Source of the DNA: Trametopsis cervina
Lineage: Eukaryota; Basidiomycota; Agaricomycetes; Polyporales; Irpicaceae
Assembly: GCA_022385755.1 (NCBI GenBank)
Contig: MU278359.1
Location: 372,001-436,000, forward strand
DNA: 64,000 nucleotides
Reading direction: 5' to 3'
Notes under the pieces: generated by a model
Told to the model about the DNA's origin: nothing
The model's database searches: none
Seen by the model: only the letters and a program-made list of their open reading frames with translations
Program-made: the position numbers and the translations under genes
Shown here: one piece after another, positions 44,443 through 57,408 of the stretch
Layout: the number at the start of each line of letters is the position of its first letter
How positions within the stretch are numbered: position 1 is the stretch's first letter

Positions 44443-47356
44443 TTATTCCACTCCCTCGGCGTCGATGTTCTCACCTCGTTCCAACTTCGAGATAAGATGA
44501 TCAATCTTTGCTTTATGTATTCGATGATGCTCCTGCCATCCCTTCCACGGATGGTGCGGGTGCTGGTAGATAGGGAACAGATCAGACGCTGCATATTGAC
44601 GACCATTACAAGGGGGCACTCACTTGTCGACCAAAGTCTTGGAAGATCTTATCTGACGTTCCCTCCGGCTTGTGGAAGAAGTGCTTGGCGAGCAAAACGT
44701 CGTCTGCTTTGCTGTACCGCATTTTCTTCTCAGGAGGCTGAGGCAGCGGTTCGTCACCTTCCTCGTGGTACAACTCGTGCTTATGTCGTCGATAGAATTT
44801 CATCCAAGACGCACGAGAGTGATGCGGTGCCTACAGTGCATTGTCAGCATACCGGTTGAATAGTGTCGCTCAAGAGAGAACCATACCTTATTGGCTACAT
44901 CCTTCCAGAAAGCAACCATATCGACCTTCCCTTCTCCGACCCTCGATCGATATTCAAGGAACCGTACAAGGAAAGTGACATCCTCCTCCGTGAACGCAAC
45001 ACCTTTACCGGTGGTACTGCGGTACAGCGCCCTAGGAGGAGTGGGGGATCGTGTCCTCTGGACGTCTGCTGCTGCTGCACGGCGGGCAGCGGCAATGCTC
45101 AATGGAACAACGCCAGAGACTGGCGGCTGTGGTGACCCACGTCCCTCGTCACCTATAGTCATAGTCATACCGGTATCAATTTCTTCTTCTTGGATGGGAT
45201 GGCTTGGTCCCTCGTCAAGTTCGTCGTGTTCGATGTCCATGGCGTATCCACCCAGTCGGATCTGGTGCTTGTTGCAGTAACGGCGCCATGAGTAGAAGCT
45301 GATAGCACAGTTATCAGATCGCAAACATGAGAAAGAGAGGTGAACGACATACGTATGGTGAGGTGCCTGATGATAAGATCGTATAAGAGATGGTTCGCTT
45401 CAACGTACTAAACGAGCGTACCTTGATAGCAATTCGTTCGCATATCTCACGTAAACTACGGCACATTTCAGCCATTATCATACGAAAGATGGCGTTATTG
45501 GGACTGACCTCAGCACCAAACCTTGCTCCTGACAGTAGTCAATGTACTTTTTCAAGTACATCACGTCATCCACCGTGAACAAGTTGCCACCATATGTACT
45601 CTTGATGACACGCGACGGAGGTGTCGGTGACCTCGCGGCAGGGTTTCTACGATTGGCAACGAGTGTCGACGCCGGTGGTGCACCAGGTTGCTGTTGAAAG
45701 ACGGTCATGCGAGTGAGCCATCACCATTCCACGAACAGACGCCACATGTCTTACATGCTGTCGCACCCGCTTCCGTCCCCTAGGCTGCTCTTCTCCAGAA
45801 GGACCATCGGTTGGTCCAGTTTGAGTCATTGGCTGGTGCTCTGGAGGTGGCTGCGGGCCAGGTGGCGCAGGAGGATACGGTGAGTACGGTGCGGGACCGT
45901 ACTATCACATAGGGATCAACTTCTGTGAACATGGCCATGGGGAGCCGGGCACGTACCTGCTGAGTGTAATATTCCGCAGCACCCTCTACCCAACTCTGAT
46001 CTTGCTCGCGATATCTGTAATCATAGTCTGGATGTGGAGGCGGGTATTCGACCATGGGGGGACCGGCCTGCGCATGTTGAGGAGGCGGAGGCTGAGATGG
46101 GTGCTGCTGAGGTTGCTGGGGATGTCCATGGGGTGGTGGGTGATGAGGGTCATAAGTCCAGTCACGGAAGTCATGGGGACTCCGGTATGGCGGGGGAGGC
46201 GCGATGTGGGTCTGCTGAGGTGCAATACCGTTACTTGCTTGCCATGTCTGTGGGGGTGCGGACGCGTCCGGGTGCATAGGAGGCGGATACGTATATTGAT
46301 GAGGAGGTACATGATTTTGCGGGTGTGGATGGCTCGGAGCAAGGGGGTCATGCGACGATGCGGTGATAGGCATTGGGTGACCGTGGACCGTTTGAGCAGG
46401 AGTGACTGCAGCTGGTTGAACTACGGCGGGAACGGGAACTGGCTGGACGTTCGACGGCTGTGTTGGCGGATGCTGCACAGGTCGGAGGATTGGAGGGTGC
46501 ATGGGAGGATGAGGGCCGGGCGGAAGTATAGGACCATGAAAGACAGGAGCTGCAGGGAATGCGGCAGGCTGCGGTTGTGTTGTTGCAGGCGGGGCTGGGG
46601 CAGGAGGTGGTGCGGGTGGTACAGCAGGGGTCGGTTGTGACCCAGCAGGATATACTCTGTGCGTACTGAGGTCAGTAAGAGAACAGCACAAGTCGTCCTT
46701 GAAGCACTCACTGCTCTTTTCCGGTCACTTTGCACCCTGCCCAGTTGGTAGCAAAACCGTGCAGAGTCTTATCCTGGACGCAGTGCCGCACCCACGCTGC
46801 ACTGACGACAATCTTGTTCTTTTTGCCAGCGTACTGGCGATAAAGGTTTTGGCCAGACTCTTTGTGCGGGTCAACTACGCGAGAATCAGTCCCAATTGCA
46901 TGTGCATATCATTCTGGCAAGCTCAGGACGAACCACAGCCACCATGAACGTGGCCAGAACACCTCGGATCGCGTCCGTAGCGCATTGCCTGTAATGATAT
47001 AACTCACCTAGGATGTACAGAACACCGCTATACCCCGGCGATACGATCCCGCCATACCTCTACGGTGTTGTTCGAGACGCGTATTGGGGATCACACGTAT
47101 ACTCAGTCTGAGACGGCTACAAAATGTAAATGAAGTGACGCACGACTATAATCTCTGCAATAGCGTCCTTATCCTCAACATCCTTCTCGATGTACAGCTG
47201 CAAAGGCTGCCCACTCATAGGGTCTAAAAAGAGTTGTTCGTGTTGGGATTTGAGCTCGTCATCGTCGGACTCGACGGCTGGCTCTAATTGCGCCGCGTTT
47301 TGTGCCTTTCGTCTGTTGCGCTGAGAGCGACGACCCGAGGAGCGAGTAGGTGCCAT
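44443..47356 (-). CDS. Rap1-like protein: BRCT plus three Myb-type repeats
   Basis: Eleven exons (47144-47356, 47008-47059, 46712-46874, 45957-46656, 45755-45901, 45509-45690, 45422-45455, 45353-45366, 44887-45298, 44624-44830, 44443-44562) give 747 residues. An N-terminal BRCT domain spans about 45-140 (LFLDPMSGQPLQLYIEKDVE; VVSAAWVRHCVQDKTL). A 280-residue Pro/His/Gln-rich linker follows. Then come three Rap1/TERF2IP-type Myb repeats, each with an acidic-aromatic first helix (FTVDDVMYLKKYI; FTEEDVTFLVRF; YSKADDVLLAKHF) and a PHH...SW/GW...YRRH-type third helix. Rap1 proteins sit in the telomere shelterin complex and at promoters. No C-terminal RCT domain is visible; the protein ends right after the third repeat. 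Confidence 0.85.
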
Positions 47357-48271
47357 GGGTCTTGACCGAGGGACGATGCGCTGTTGGAGTCCTGGGACCT
47401 TTTACTGAGGTTCGGCGGAGATTGAACATTGCAAGCGAACCAGTCATCAACATTATTGAAGCCCAGACGAACCGACTGGTGCCGAGTCCAGCGCTACAGC
47501 CTGGCTCATTACTTGGCTTGCCTTCGCCGCACTGCAAGTTACTACTAGCTCTGCGCCGCAGCATTACGCGAGACAGCACTTATCCTGGAGGTCAATGCCG
47601 TTACCTGCAGTTTCCTCCGATCGGGACCGCCTTGTCTGTGTATCGATGGCATGAGTATAGACGGCAAATATACGCTTTATTGCGCCTGCTGCATGCTAGA
47701 TGACGGATCTGCCGAGGACTATATCCGCCCGAGTCGCACTATTTTAGCGGGACGGCAGGTATGTTACCCCACACTATAGTCTACGCGTTGAGTTCGTGTC
47801 GCAGAAGGTGCACACAGCATCTACGACTATCGTATAGGCCATGTGGTGATTTCTTCTACAGCCTGTCACTGTTAATTGCGCAGCTGATTCGATATCTCCA
47901 GGGAAGGGTTCCGCTCTATAACACAGACGGAGGTTCCCACACAAACCAGTGCAGCAGCATAGCCGTGCATTCAATCTCATAGACACCAGATTCGCATCGC
48001 CTTCTCTGCTAGTTCTCTTGCTCTCCCATAATAGTCCATTGCCAAGCTTCGCGTGCACCCTGCTCTGATCAATTTACGCTTGCGCAGTACTCCATAGCGT
48101 TTGGCCCCTTACGAGTACACGTGCGAGGGCCTGAAGAGCTGCGGCTAATTATGACCGGATGTCGAGTTCCTTGATGATCTGACAGGATATAAAATATGCG
48201 CATATCTGGTTGTCCGTACCTCCCATTTCCCCAGTCTCTTCCCTGACACTCTATATACATACAGCCTACTA
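47357..48271. other. Divergent intergenic region
   Basis: About 900 bp between the Rap1-like gene and the next plus-strand gene. No supported coding sequence. CTATATAC near 48249 may serve as TATA element for the downstream gene. Confidence 0.4.
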
Positions 48272-49373
48272 ATGTCATCGTCGGTTCGATTCCCCTCCCC
48301 TATTGGGGGCGTCCCATCGGAGGCAGACTTCGCACCATCTATCATATTTGCCTTGGCGTATGCTATCATCTCGTTCGGCTCGTTATACAGGCTCGCACGC
48401 CCACGTTCACGGACAATAGTGACCATAGGAACCCTGGCTCACTGCATCGAACAGTACGTCCCTAATCGAAACAAATAGACGGCTTCACTGACAACTTATA
48501 TAGCGTTGTCCTCTACTCGTTACGCGCCAAGCAGGCCAGAAACCCCTCTGAGGCATTCAACCATGGCCTCACGAAGTACTGGCAGATCACCTACGCCATC
48601 GATTTCTTGGCCATCGTGGGCGATGTCAACAACTGTATGCGCTGCCTGCTTGTGAAAACGACAATGGCTAGTCCAGAGAACTTGCAGCTCAGTAGTAGAG
48701 AAAACGCACAGGGGCTCGCTATTTCTCCCGACGGAGGTGACGTGCCACTTACAGTGGACGACCCCAAAAAACGGGATTGGTACAGGCAAATCTTTGGCAT
48801 TAATGGTTTCTTCGTATTCCCGCCACTCGTCCTCGGTATCATCGCAGGGGCCGATTATGTACCTGCCGAGACGGATCCCAGCAAGGCCAACACAGTATAC
48901 ACGTTCAGGTTTGCTCTTCCTTCAAATATGTATGACCACGCTCATTACAGCCTTCATAGATACGCTGTCGCTGGAATGGCATTTGTCCTCATTACGTTCT
49001 CTCAAATTATCTCTTTGTATGGGTACACCAGGGTCCCTACGATACGGAAGGGCTCATGCATCATCGCTTTCGTTGTCGCGTCTCTCTTGGTGCGCATGCC
49101 ATAAAGCCCAGGTTCTGATAGACGCTAACCTTCCTGCAGAACGTCGGGACTATTTACCGCCTCGTTGTCCTTCGGCTCCATACCACCTCATTGACATCCA
49201 CGGCTCCTGGTTCGCTCAACTCCTCGTCCTCAAAAGCAACCTTCTACGTGTTTCAAGTCTCTGCAGACTTACTTGCGGCCGCCATTCTCGCCAACATCAA
49301 TGTAAGGGAGAGGTTCAGCACCGGGCCTTGGGGAGATATAGTAGCGACCATGAAGTCCAGGGAGCGGAAGTGA
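48272..49373 (+). CDS. Seven-helix membrane protein, DUF7702-like
   Basis: Four exons (48272-48453, 48504-48908, 48960-49089, 49140-49373) give 316 residues. Hydrophobic helices are visible at about residues 22-42, 58-75, 88-110, 165-185, 205-230, 240-256 and 275-300, giving a seven-helix pattern. The family looks like the fungal DUF7702 type, a poorly studied RTA1-like or receptor-like group; this assignment is tentative. The C-terminus is short and basic (TMKSRERK). All introns are 50-51 bp. There is no signal for function beyond membrane location. Confidence 0.75.
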
Positions 49374-49762
49374 GTGTGGATGGACATCCTTCCACCCTGT
49401 AGTCCACGTTTGTCTCTTAGAGGTCATTTACCTCTCTCTCTATCGTTTACTGTACACTTCGGGTACTATCTATGCTTTACGATACGTTGCCGCGGCCGAG
49501 TGAGCCGAGGTGCGTGGGAGCGTCGAGGGCAAGTGACAACGTCTTCGTTTCCTTTTTGGAGCTCGCACTTGATATGACGACATAGTGCGTTTCACATGCA
49601 GACCTAGAGCGTCTGCGCCAGAACGCGTCGAGTAGTTTAAATTGGAGCAGGGTTCAGCCCTTCGGCTTCAGCTTTTCTTTCTTCTGCTTTATCAGGCGCC
49701 GTTGTTCGACACGGTGCAACAAACGCGTCTCTTTCTGCCTTTGTACGTCAACTACATCTATC
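49374..49762. other. Intergenic region
   Basis: About 390 bp between two plus-strand genes. Nothing recognisable apart from the presumed leader of the GH63-like gene. Confidence 0.4.
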
Positions 49763-52700
49763 ATGTCTCGGGCAGAGCAGATACGCGGAAAGCTGTTCGG
49801 GGGAAAACCCAACAACAACAACGACAAGACTGGCGATGAAGGCCTAACTCGCTCGTCGTCGGACGTGCCCTTGAGCATTCACATCCCCAAGCCAGAGCCG
49901 CCTGCTCAACCGGCACCTCCTCCCAGGAAGGAAAGCAAATCCGACTCCTCGCCCAAACCCGACCTCTCGAAAGATTCCCGATCGTTCCGAGAACGTCTCG
50001 TCGAGGCCGTCGGTCACGAGTACCACGGCGCAGAGAGACACAGGCTCGTGCAAGACAACGAAAAGAAGTTGCATTGGAAGCGTTGGGGTCCGTATGTCAG
50101 CGACCGTCAATGGGTACGCGTTATTTCTCTGCATTTACTTGATATCTTCAACCGACGAGTACCATGCAGGCTACCGTACGCGAAGACTACTCTGCCAATG
50201 GCGACGCGTGGTCGCACTTCCCTCACGAACATGCACGCTCCCGTGCTTATCGATGGGGAGAGGATGGTCTTGCGGGCATCTCAGATAACCGTCAGCGTCT
50301 GTGCTTCGGACTGTCCCTTTGGAATGGAGAGGATCATATATTGAAAGAGCGTCTCTTTGGTGTTACCGGACACCAGGGGAACCATGGAGAGGACGTGAAG
50401 GAGCTCTACTACTACCTTGACTCGACTCCAACCCACTCATACATGAAATTCCTGTACAAATATCCGCAAAAGAAGTACCCGTACGAGGAGCTTGTCCGGG
50501 AGAACGTCAACAGAGGCAGGGATGTGCCCGAGTTTGAAATCCTAGACACAGATTGTTTCGACGACGACCGTTACTGGGATGTCTTTGTAGAGGTATGCGT
50601 ATTCCAATCCGCCCGCATATATGCGCTGACACGGGAGCCAACAGTATGCAAAAGATGAACAATCACCCGATAACGTCTACGTGCGTATCACCTCGTACAA
50701 TCGTGGGCCTGATCCTGCTACCTTGCATGTCATTCCTCAACTTTGGTTCCCCAACACCTGGTCGTGGAGTGACAAAGCACCTCCTAAACCTCAGATGTAC
50801 GCGGCGGGTGAGGGAGTGGTCACAGCGAAGCACCACTCACTTGGAAAGTACCACCTTTACTGTATTCCCTCGCCACCCCCAGTGGATGTCGAAGGTGAAG
50901 AGGTAGAATTGGAGACCGACTCCGTCCACCCAGAACTTCTCTTCACCGAAAACAATACCAACTTCAGTAGGCTGTATGGAGGTCAGAACGAGACTCCCTA
51001 CGTCAAGGACGCGTTTCACGACCACATCATACCCTCTCATCGCCCTCCTATTGAGGAAACAGAGCCATCTGGTTTTTTCCATACGAAGATCCATTCCAAC
51101 ACGGCGCCTTCCGGAGAAGGAACACCTCCAAGCGAAATTGAGGAAGGTCCCCGTACGCCTTTCCCGCAAGGCCCTTCATTCGTTAACCCTGAAAAGAAGG
51201 GGACCAAGGCTGCGGCTCACTACACGTTCCGCGATGTTCCTCCACGAGGTGGATGCGCCGTCGTACGACTCAAACTCACCCCTCTGAAGCCAGACGAAGA
51301 CCCGTCTATTGAAGATGAGGGTGTCTTCGACGATGCCGTTGAAGAGAGACGAGAGGAAGCGAACGAGTTCTACAATGGCTTGGTCATGGGCCCTATCAGC
51401 GATGACTTCCGGCAGATCATGAGGCAGGCGTTTGGTGGTATGCTCTGGACAAAACAATTCTATCAGTTCATCCAGAAAGACTGGATGAACGGTGATCCGA
51501 AACAACCGCCTCCACCGCATGACCGGAAGTACGTTCGCAATGGGGTGAGATATAACTTTGGTTATATATGTGTCACGGCACTCATCGTGATTTTGCAGGA
51601 TTGGAAGCATCTTTACATTGCCGATATTCTGTCAATGCCTGACAAGTACGTTGATTAGACATTTCGAACGCATATGTGCATTCATCAATTAAAACCCGTC
51701 TCTTCAGATGGGAATACCCGTTCTTTGCCGCGTGGGACACGGCGTTCCATTGCATCCCGCTTGCTGTTGTTGACCCAGCCTTCGCCAAGAAACAGCTCGA
51801 CCTTCTTACTCGCGAATGGTACATGAAACCAGACGGTCAGATACCCGCATACGAGTGGAATTTCGGAGACGTAAATCCCCCTGTACATGCATGGTAAGCA
51901 CACCCTTTATTGTCGTAGAACCGGTGGGCTCATTTGCATTTTTCAGGGCGACCTTCAGAGTGTTCAAAATCGAGCGCAAGCTCTATGGTGTCGAAGATCA
52001 TGCCTTCCTTGAGCGTGTATTCCAGAAGCTTCTCTTGAACTTCACCTGGTGGGTGAACCGTAAGGATCAAGGAGGCAACAACGTCTTCGAGGGCGGTTTC
52101 CTGGGTTTGGATAACATCGGAGTATTCAACCGTTCAGAGCCACTGCCTACCGGTGGTAATCTTCGTCAGGCTGATGGTACGGCTTGGATGGCATTCTACT
52201 GTTTGAACATGTGAGTGATACCCACTGCATACAACCTGATCAGAGTCTGATGAACAATAGGTTAAATATTGCCCTCGAGCTTGCGAAGAACAATCCCGTT
52301 TATGAGGACATCGCGTCAAAATTCTTCGAGGTACGCATTTTATTTTCAGAAGGAGACGTCATTAATATCTCCGCGCAGCACTTCATATTCATCGCAGACG
52401 CAATGACATACAAGACTGGTGATAACGAAGAGTCATTGTGGAACGAGGAAGACGGCATGTATTATGATGCCATCTCGTTCAGTCCAGGAAACGTCAAGCA
52501 ACTCCCCGTGCGCAGTCTTGTCGGCTTGATTCCCATGTATGCCGTTCTTGTCCTTGAACCATCGGTCATCAATCGCCTTCCCGGATTCAAGAAACGCATG
52601 GAGTGGTTCATTGAGAACAGACCCGAGATGTCCGAAAGGAACATGGCAAACATGAAAGGTATGTGTACTTTCTCGCGTGTTTTTGTTCGTCTGGTGATCT

Positions 52701-53794
52701 CTTCCTTTGTGCTCTAGTGAAAGGTCGTGGGGAGCGTCGCATCCTGGCTCTGATGAGTAAGGAGCGTCTGGAACGGGTTCTTGAGAAAATGCTTGATGAA
52801 GACGAGTTTTTCAGCGACCATGGGATCCGATCGTAAGCCGACTTTCAGCACTCACGGATACGATCTAACCCTCCCCTTTACAGCCTCTCTAAGAAGCACA
52901 AGGATCAACCTTGGGGCATGGATGTCAATGGCCAACGCTACGAGGTTAATTACTGGCCAGGCGATTCCATGTCCGGGATGTTCGGTGGTAACTCCAACTG
53001 GCGTGGCCCTATTTGTCAGTCTACTCTTATTGTGTTTCTGATCATGTTGCTGATCTCCTAGCAGGGCTCGCTGTGAACTTTATCCTTATCGAGAGTCTTC
53101 AACGTTTCTATCAGTACTACGGTGACGAGTGCCAAGTGGAATGCCCAACCGGCAGCGGTGACTACATGAACCTTGCGAATGTTGCCGAGGAGATTCAGCA
53201 CCGTATCATACATATCTTTGGACGCGACCGTGAGGGCAAGCGCGCGACGAATGGTGGAAACGTGAAGTTGGACCGCGATCCCCATTTCCGTGACTACATC
53301 TGGTTCTACGAAGTGGGTTTTTGGAGATACTCGTGACTTGTGTTGAAGCTGATCCACCATACAGTTCTTCCATGCTGATGATGGCCGCGGACTCGGAGCT
53401 TCTCACCAGACTGGATGGTATGTTCTACAATCTGATTGTTTGCCGATGAATATTCATTGTTTGCTGTCAGGTCCGGTCTTGTTGCCTACCACATCTTGCA
53501 GAGCGGCGCCAGCTGTCGTCTCCCCAAGACGCCTAGAAGTAAGAGATTTCGTGGATATATGCACCCTCACAACGATGCTGATAACATCGTTTCTTATAGC
53601 ACCTCGTGGTATCGCAAGTCATTACTTCGATGTAAGCTCGAAATGGTTGTCAATATTCAAATTACTGACTACCGCGCTATCAGGAAACTTTGGACTCGCA
53701 ATCCGAGTATGGTGGAGAGACGCCATCCGCATTCAGCGCGTTCAGCGCCGCCGACATGAACACTCTGGGAGACATTTCTCCCGACGCATTGTAG
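49763..53794 (+). CDS. GH63-like glucosidase, cytosolic type
   Basis: Fifteen exons (49763-50113, 50170-50592, 50645-51544, 51599-51645, 51708-51893, 51947-52210, 52261-52330, 52379-52658, 52718-52832, 52884-53014, 53065-53312, 53365-53417, 53471-53538, 53600-53631, 53684-53794) give 1092 residues. After a disordered, basic N-terminus there is a beta-rich domain and then an (alpha/alpha)6 barrel with [36 protein letters not shown] and [11 protein letters not shown], the last a GH63 signature. Typical ER glucosidase I starts with a membrane anchor; none is seen here, and the closest type is the soluble, bacterial-like GH63 found in fungi. It probably acts on alpha-glucosides or glycan-like substrates in the cytosol. 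Confidence 0.92.
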
Positions 53795-54192
53795 TATTTC
53801 GACTGTCTAGAGCATAGAGCAGCAATTCCCACACATTGGACCTGCAGAAGAACACTCCCATATTTCTCGTCTCGTTTGTTGCGGATGGTTTCATTCTTCC
53901 TAGTAACGGCATAAGTACCCACGCAGATCAAACTGTACCGCTGTACGATTCATGGACTCAGTTATGTATCCGCGGCGGCATTACCATGAATATGTAGATA
54001 GATAGACTATTAGCACACAACTTGTACTTCGTATTATTAAATACATGGCTGGAGGCAACAAAATCCATACAGTCCTCCTCGCTGCAGTGTCTAACACGTC
54101 CACGAAACCCTGTAGCATTGCTATATATTCAGCTTATGTATAGTACATTCATCGAGCGTCCATCGCGAGATCGCTAACCCACAGGGTCACCT
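53795..54192. other. Intergenic, convergent 3' ends
   Basis: About 400 bp between converging genes; AT-rich, with no coding content. Confidence 0.4.
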
Positions 54193-56076
54193 TCACCAAG
54201 ACCATCCGACAGTATAGTCACACCCATAATCCTCGCCGTTCTCGTAGTCCTCGCTTTCCTCCGTTTCACTGTAATAGTCCTCGCTTTCCTCCGTTTCACT
54301 GCAATACACCGAATCCGTGGATTTATACTCGTCCCACTCGACCCGACATCCTATTAACTGCGCTGCCTGGACCGCTGCCTTGTTCAGATTGTGACACTCA
54401 GTGAAGACCAGACGCGGTAACTCTAGCCCAGCCTCCTTGCGCTTCTGCAGAACCTCGCACAGATCTTTCATAGGGCCTGTGGGATCAGCGACAACGGACT
54501 TCCCATGGAGATGGTTCTTGAAGCGGGCTTTTGATACATAGAGGGCCTGAAGATTTGGGAAGTTGAAGTGCGCGTGTAGCATCGGACGTGAATGTGAGGA
54601 CGAGGACGAGATGTATTCACCAAATCCCACTCCCGCTCCCGAGTTTGTATCTGCGGGTTGCATAAACATTTTGCCAACGTCCTCATCCTGTGGCTTGCTT
54701 TCCTCAGGTGATTCGGATACATCAAGCATCTTTACGATGGCATCGAGGCTGAAATTGCGCAGACGCAGTTCGAGTACCCTCTTGGAGTTCTCGTACACAA
54801 AAGCGAAAGTGGAATGCAACCAACACTCTCGGTTTGCCGCCATCCAAAGCGACTGAACGTTGAGTAGCAGCAAAGGGTATAGAGTACCAAGAGCAAGTGC
54901 CCTTGTAGGGTTGCATAGTTCGAAGTCCGGGTCCTCTTTGCATGGAAGACGCTCTTGGGGGCTTAGTCCACGGTCATGAGATGTTTTGACCCAGCAACGA
55001 AGGACGACAGGCGCATAGCTATTTGCTTGAACATACATGCTTTGAAAGTGTACATGAGAGCCTATCGTCACACTGCCATCCAGTCGGGCTCGAAGAGGCC
55101 CGACAAGAGCCTCGCTATTCGCTGAGGATTCTGATTCGATGGAAGGCAGCGAGAGGCCCGCAGTAGCTGGAAAATGGACATGGCGGAGAATGCTAGCGAT
55201 AGCGGCAGCGTTTCCACCTAGCTCGGCACTTGACAATCGAGGTAGCAGAATTGTATGGCCATTGATAATCGCTGAATCTTTTGCCTTGCCATCGGTTGTG
55301 GCCAACTCATCTGGGAGGAATACGTCGAGAAGACGCAAGGTGACTAACTCCGGAGTCGCTTTGAGTATGTCCAACATCAGCATTTCCGATGGAGCTTTGG
55401 AAGTTCTATAGTTCGATAAATCGATGCTGAGGGAAGTCAGCTTTGTGTACTCGACGATTTTCTCGAATGGAATATCGCATCGTGCGATACTGAGCTCCCG
55501 TATGTCCGGACAGTTTAGGCTTTCAAAGGTGAAGCTGCATCGCCGGTGGACAAGGTCGAAGGCTGCTATGGAAAGGTAGCGGAGCCTAGGTAGATGCACC
55601 TTGGGAAGACCTTCCATAACTTCGAGCGAACCCTTGTCAAGAGAGAAGTCGATGGTCCGGATACGATGTGCATGGTGCAAGATATGTCTCAAAACTGGCA
55701 ACATGCTCGGTGAAAGCACCGAAGTATAGTTTGAATCCCCATGATTTGTCACGACATCCAGCGGCGCGTCCTTCGACCTCGTCAAAGACGCATCTATCAG
55801 CTTGCGTTGCTCCGCCAACACGATGAGGGACCACAAGTCTGGTGTGGCCGTTGCGACTTGGTACCACTGCCTGCACACATGTGACAATGTACTTGCGTAC
55901 GGATAGGGCGGCACACTAGGAGTGGCAACGATCCAACGGAATATCTCGCGTATTATCTCGGTGGGAAGACTTCCAATGGGTGTCGCCCCGTTCAACTGGT
56001 GGCGAACGGAAGTGAGAGCCTTCAGAAGTTCTTGCTCTTGCTGGAGAAGAGCCTCTCGTTTAGTGGTAATGCGCAT
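54193..56076 (-). CDS. F-box and leucine-rich type protein, intronless
   Basis: A single exon of 627 residues begins at the ATG at 56076 (MRITTKREALL); the open frame runs 39 bp further upstream without an ATG. A coiled-coil start (LLQQEQELLKALTSVRHQL) leads into the F-box motif IGSLPTEIIREIFRWI at about residues 34-50 and SHVCRQWYQVATATPDLWS. The remainder has irregular leucine-rich strands (LPRLRYLSIAAFDLV; IRELSIARCDIPF). This is the layout of mushroom F-box proteins that bring targets to an SCF ubiquitin ligase; the target is unknown. The tail carries a duplicated acidic SETEESEDY motif. Confidence 0.85.
   Translation of the reverse strand: MRITTKREALLQQEQELLKALTSVRHQLNGATPIGSLPTEIIREIFRWIVATPSVPPYPYASTLSHVCRQWYQVATATPDLWSLIVLAEQRKLIDASLTRSKDAPLDVVTNHGDSNYTSVLSPSMLPVLRHILHHAHRIRTIDFSLDKGSLEVMEGLPKVHLPRLRYLSIAAFDLVHRRCSFTFESLNCPDIRELSIARCDIPFEKIVEYTKLTSLSIDLSNYRTSKAPSEMLMLDILKATPELVTLRLLDVFLPDELATTDGKAKDSAIINGHTILLPRLSSAELGGNAAAIASILRHVHFPATAGLSLPSIESESSANSEALVGPLRARLDGSVTIGSHVHFQSMYVQANSYAPVVLRCWVKTSHDRGLSPQERLPCKEDPDFELCNPTRALALGTLYPLLLLNVQSLWMAANRECWLHSTFAFVYENSKRVLELRLRNFSLDAIVKMLDVSESPEESKPQDEDVGKMFMQPADTNSGAGVGFGEYISSSSSHSRPMLHAHFNFPNLQALYVSKARFKNHLHGKSVVADPTGPMKDLCEVLQKRKEAGLELPRLVFTECHNLNKAAVQAAQLIGCRVEWDEYKSTDSVYCSETEESEDYYSETEESEDYENGEDYGCDYTVGWSW
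54245..54302 (-). repeat. Tandem 30-bp coding repeat
   Basis: Two copies, starting at 54245 and 54275, encode the SETEESEDY motif twice near the end of the F-box protein. The copies are nearly identical in DNA, so the duplication is young. Confidence 0.85.
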
Positions 56077-57408
56077 GGGTGGAGAAGAGAATTCCGAACA
56101 GTCAGGGGTTCGCAAGGATGCGGCACAGACCCTGTGTAGGGGTGAAATACGTGAAAATTCTTTTCCTCATTAGAGAGGAGAGATATGTACCCTGGATGCA
56201 TTTCCGAGAGGGTCACGGTCTTCTTTCTGCGCTACCACACGGGCTCAAGCTGCAGAGGAGATGGGTTTGGTTGGCTGAGCCTGCGTAGTGGGATTCTGTG
56301 TGTGAGAGCTCGTGTTTTTGATAAGAATGTATGTACCGAACACTGCGAATAATAAGTGACCAGGTTCAGTGTGAAAAGCGCTCGCTTATTCCGCTCATCA
56401 TACACGTGGTGACCGCGACTATTCTCAGCTACGGTCAGCACGTTCCTTCCAAACTTTTTTCTCCTTCTTTTTGTCCGTCGGAAAGCAGTCCTGGAATACG
56501 ATTGTCCTGCCCCGACTTCACTACGCATGATATGAGCGGTTCGAGGTGAACACTTCGCGTCGTCTTCTTGTTTTCGGGCCATTGCCTTATGATGATAGCT
56601 CTGCGCTGGCACTGAACTTGGGGCATCGATGTTCACCCTATCAATTTCATGAACAGCACCTACCACCGTGACTAGTTAGATACCTCAACCTTCAGAGGAC
56701 GTTGCGAAACCCACCAACGATATACTCCAGTGTCCCCATGCGCACAGTTCTGATCCCGAATGCCGTATATGTGTGGAGTGCAGTCGTTGTGCTACATCAG
56801 CCACGGAGTCTAGTGTACATTACTGTAGTGGGGTTGAGACTTGCGTATAGCGACTCTCCGAAATATACCGAGCTGTCGAGAGCCTGGATGGTGTGTCGTT
56901 TGGCATTCACTTTGGACATCATCATTTTAAAGTATCAACATGGACTCACACCTTGCAGTATTCTCCTTTGGTGATATGCATTGACCGCCTGTTGAGACCT
57001 ATGACAACGTATGATTTACACGGTTGCTGTGACAAATAGCGCATCAAAGCCGCAGTTTTCCTATTTAGGAACTACGCGGTGTTCAGGCACGGTACTACTG
57101 TAGCAGATTATGATCTGCAGTTGCACGGCCGCATCCAATCCAGGACTGGACTGTAGACCGGGATGAACCAAGCCGCACCGTTACGTTGTACATGATCGCA
57201 GGAACCGCACAGACGAGGATTATGCCTTTCCTCTCCAACTCTCTCTCTCTGACCTGCTCACCGCCGTCAAGGGCTTCGAGTGCCCGCCTCACAGTTGCAA
57301 GCGTTGGTATAAACAAAGAGGGTAATCTCAGCGAAGTCCACACCTGCTCGGCAGTTCGTGTATAGATTATGCACATCGTAGTATACAAGCACTGCCAACG
57401 CACGCCTG
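56077..57408. other. Intergenic region
   Basis: About 1.3 kb between two minus-strand genes. Short frames only; nothing I can support as a gene. Confidence 0.4.
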
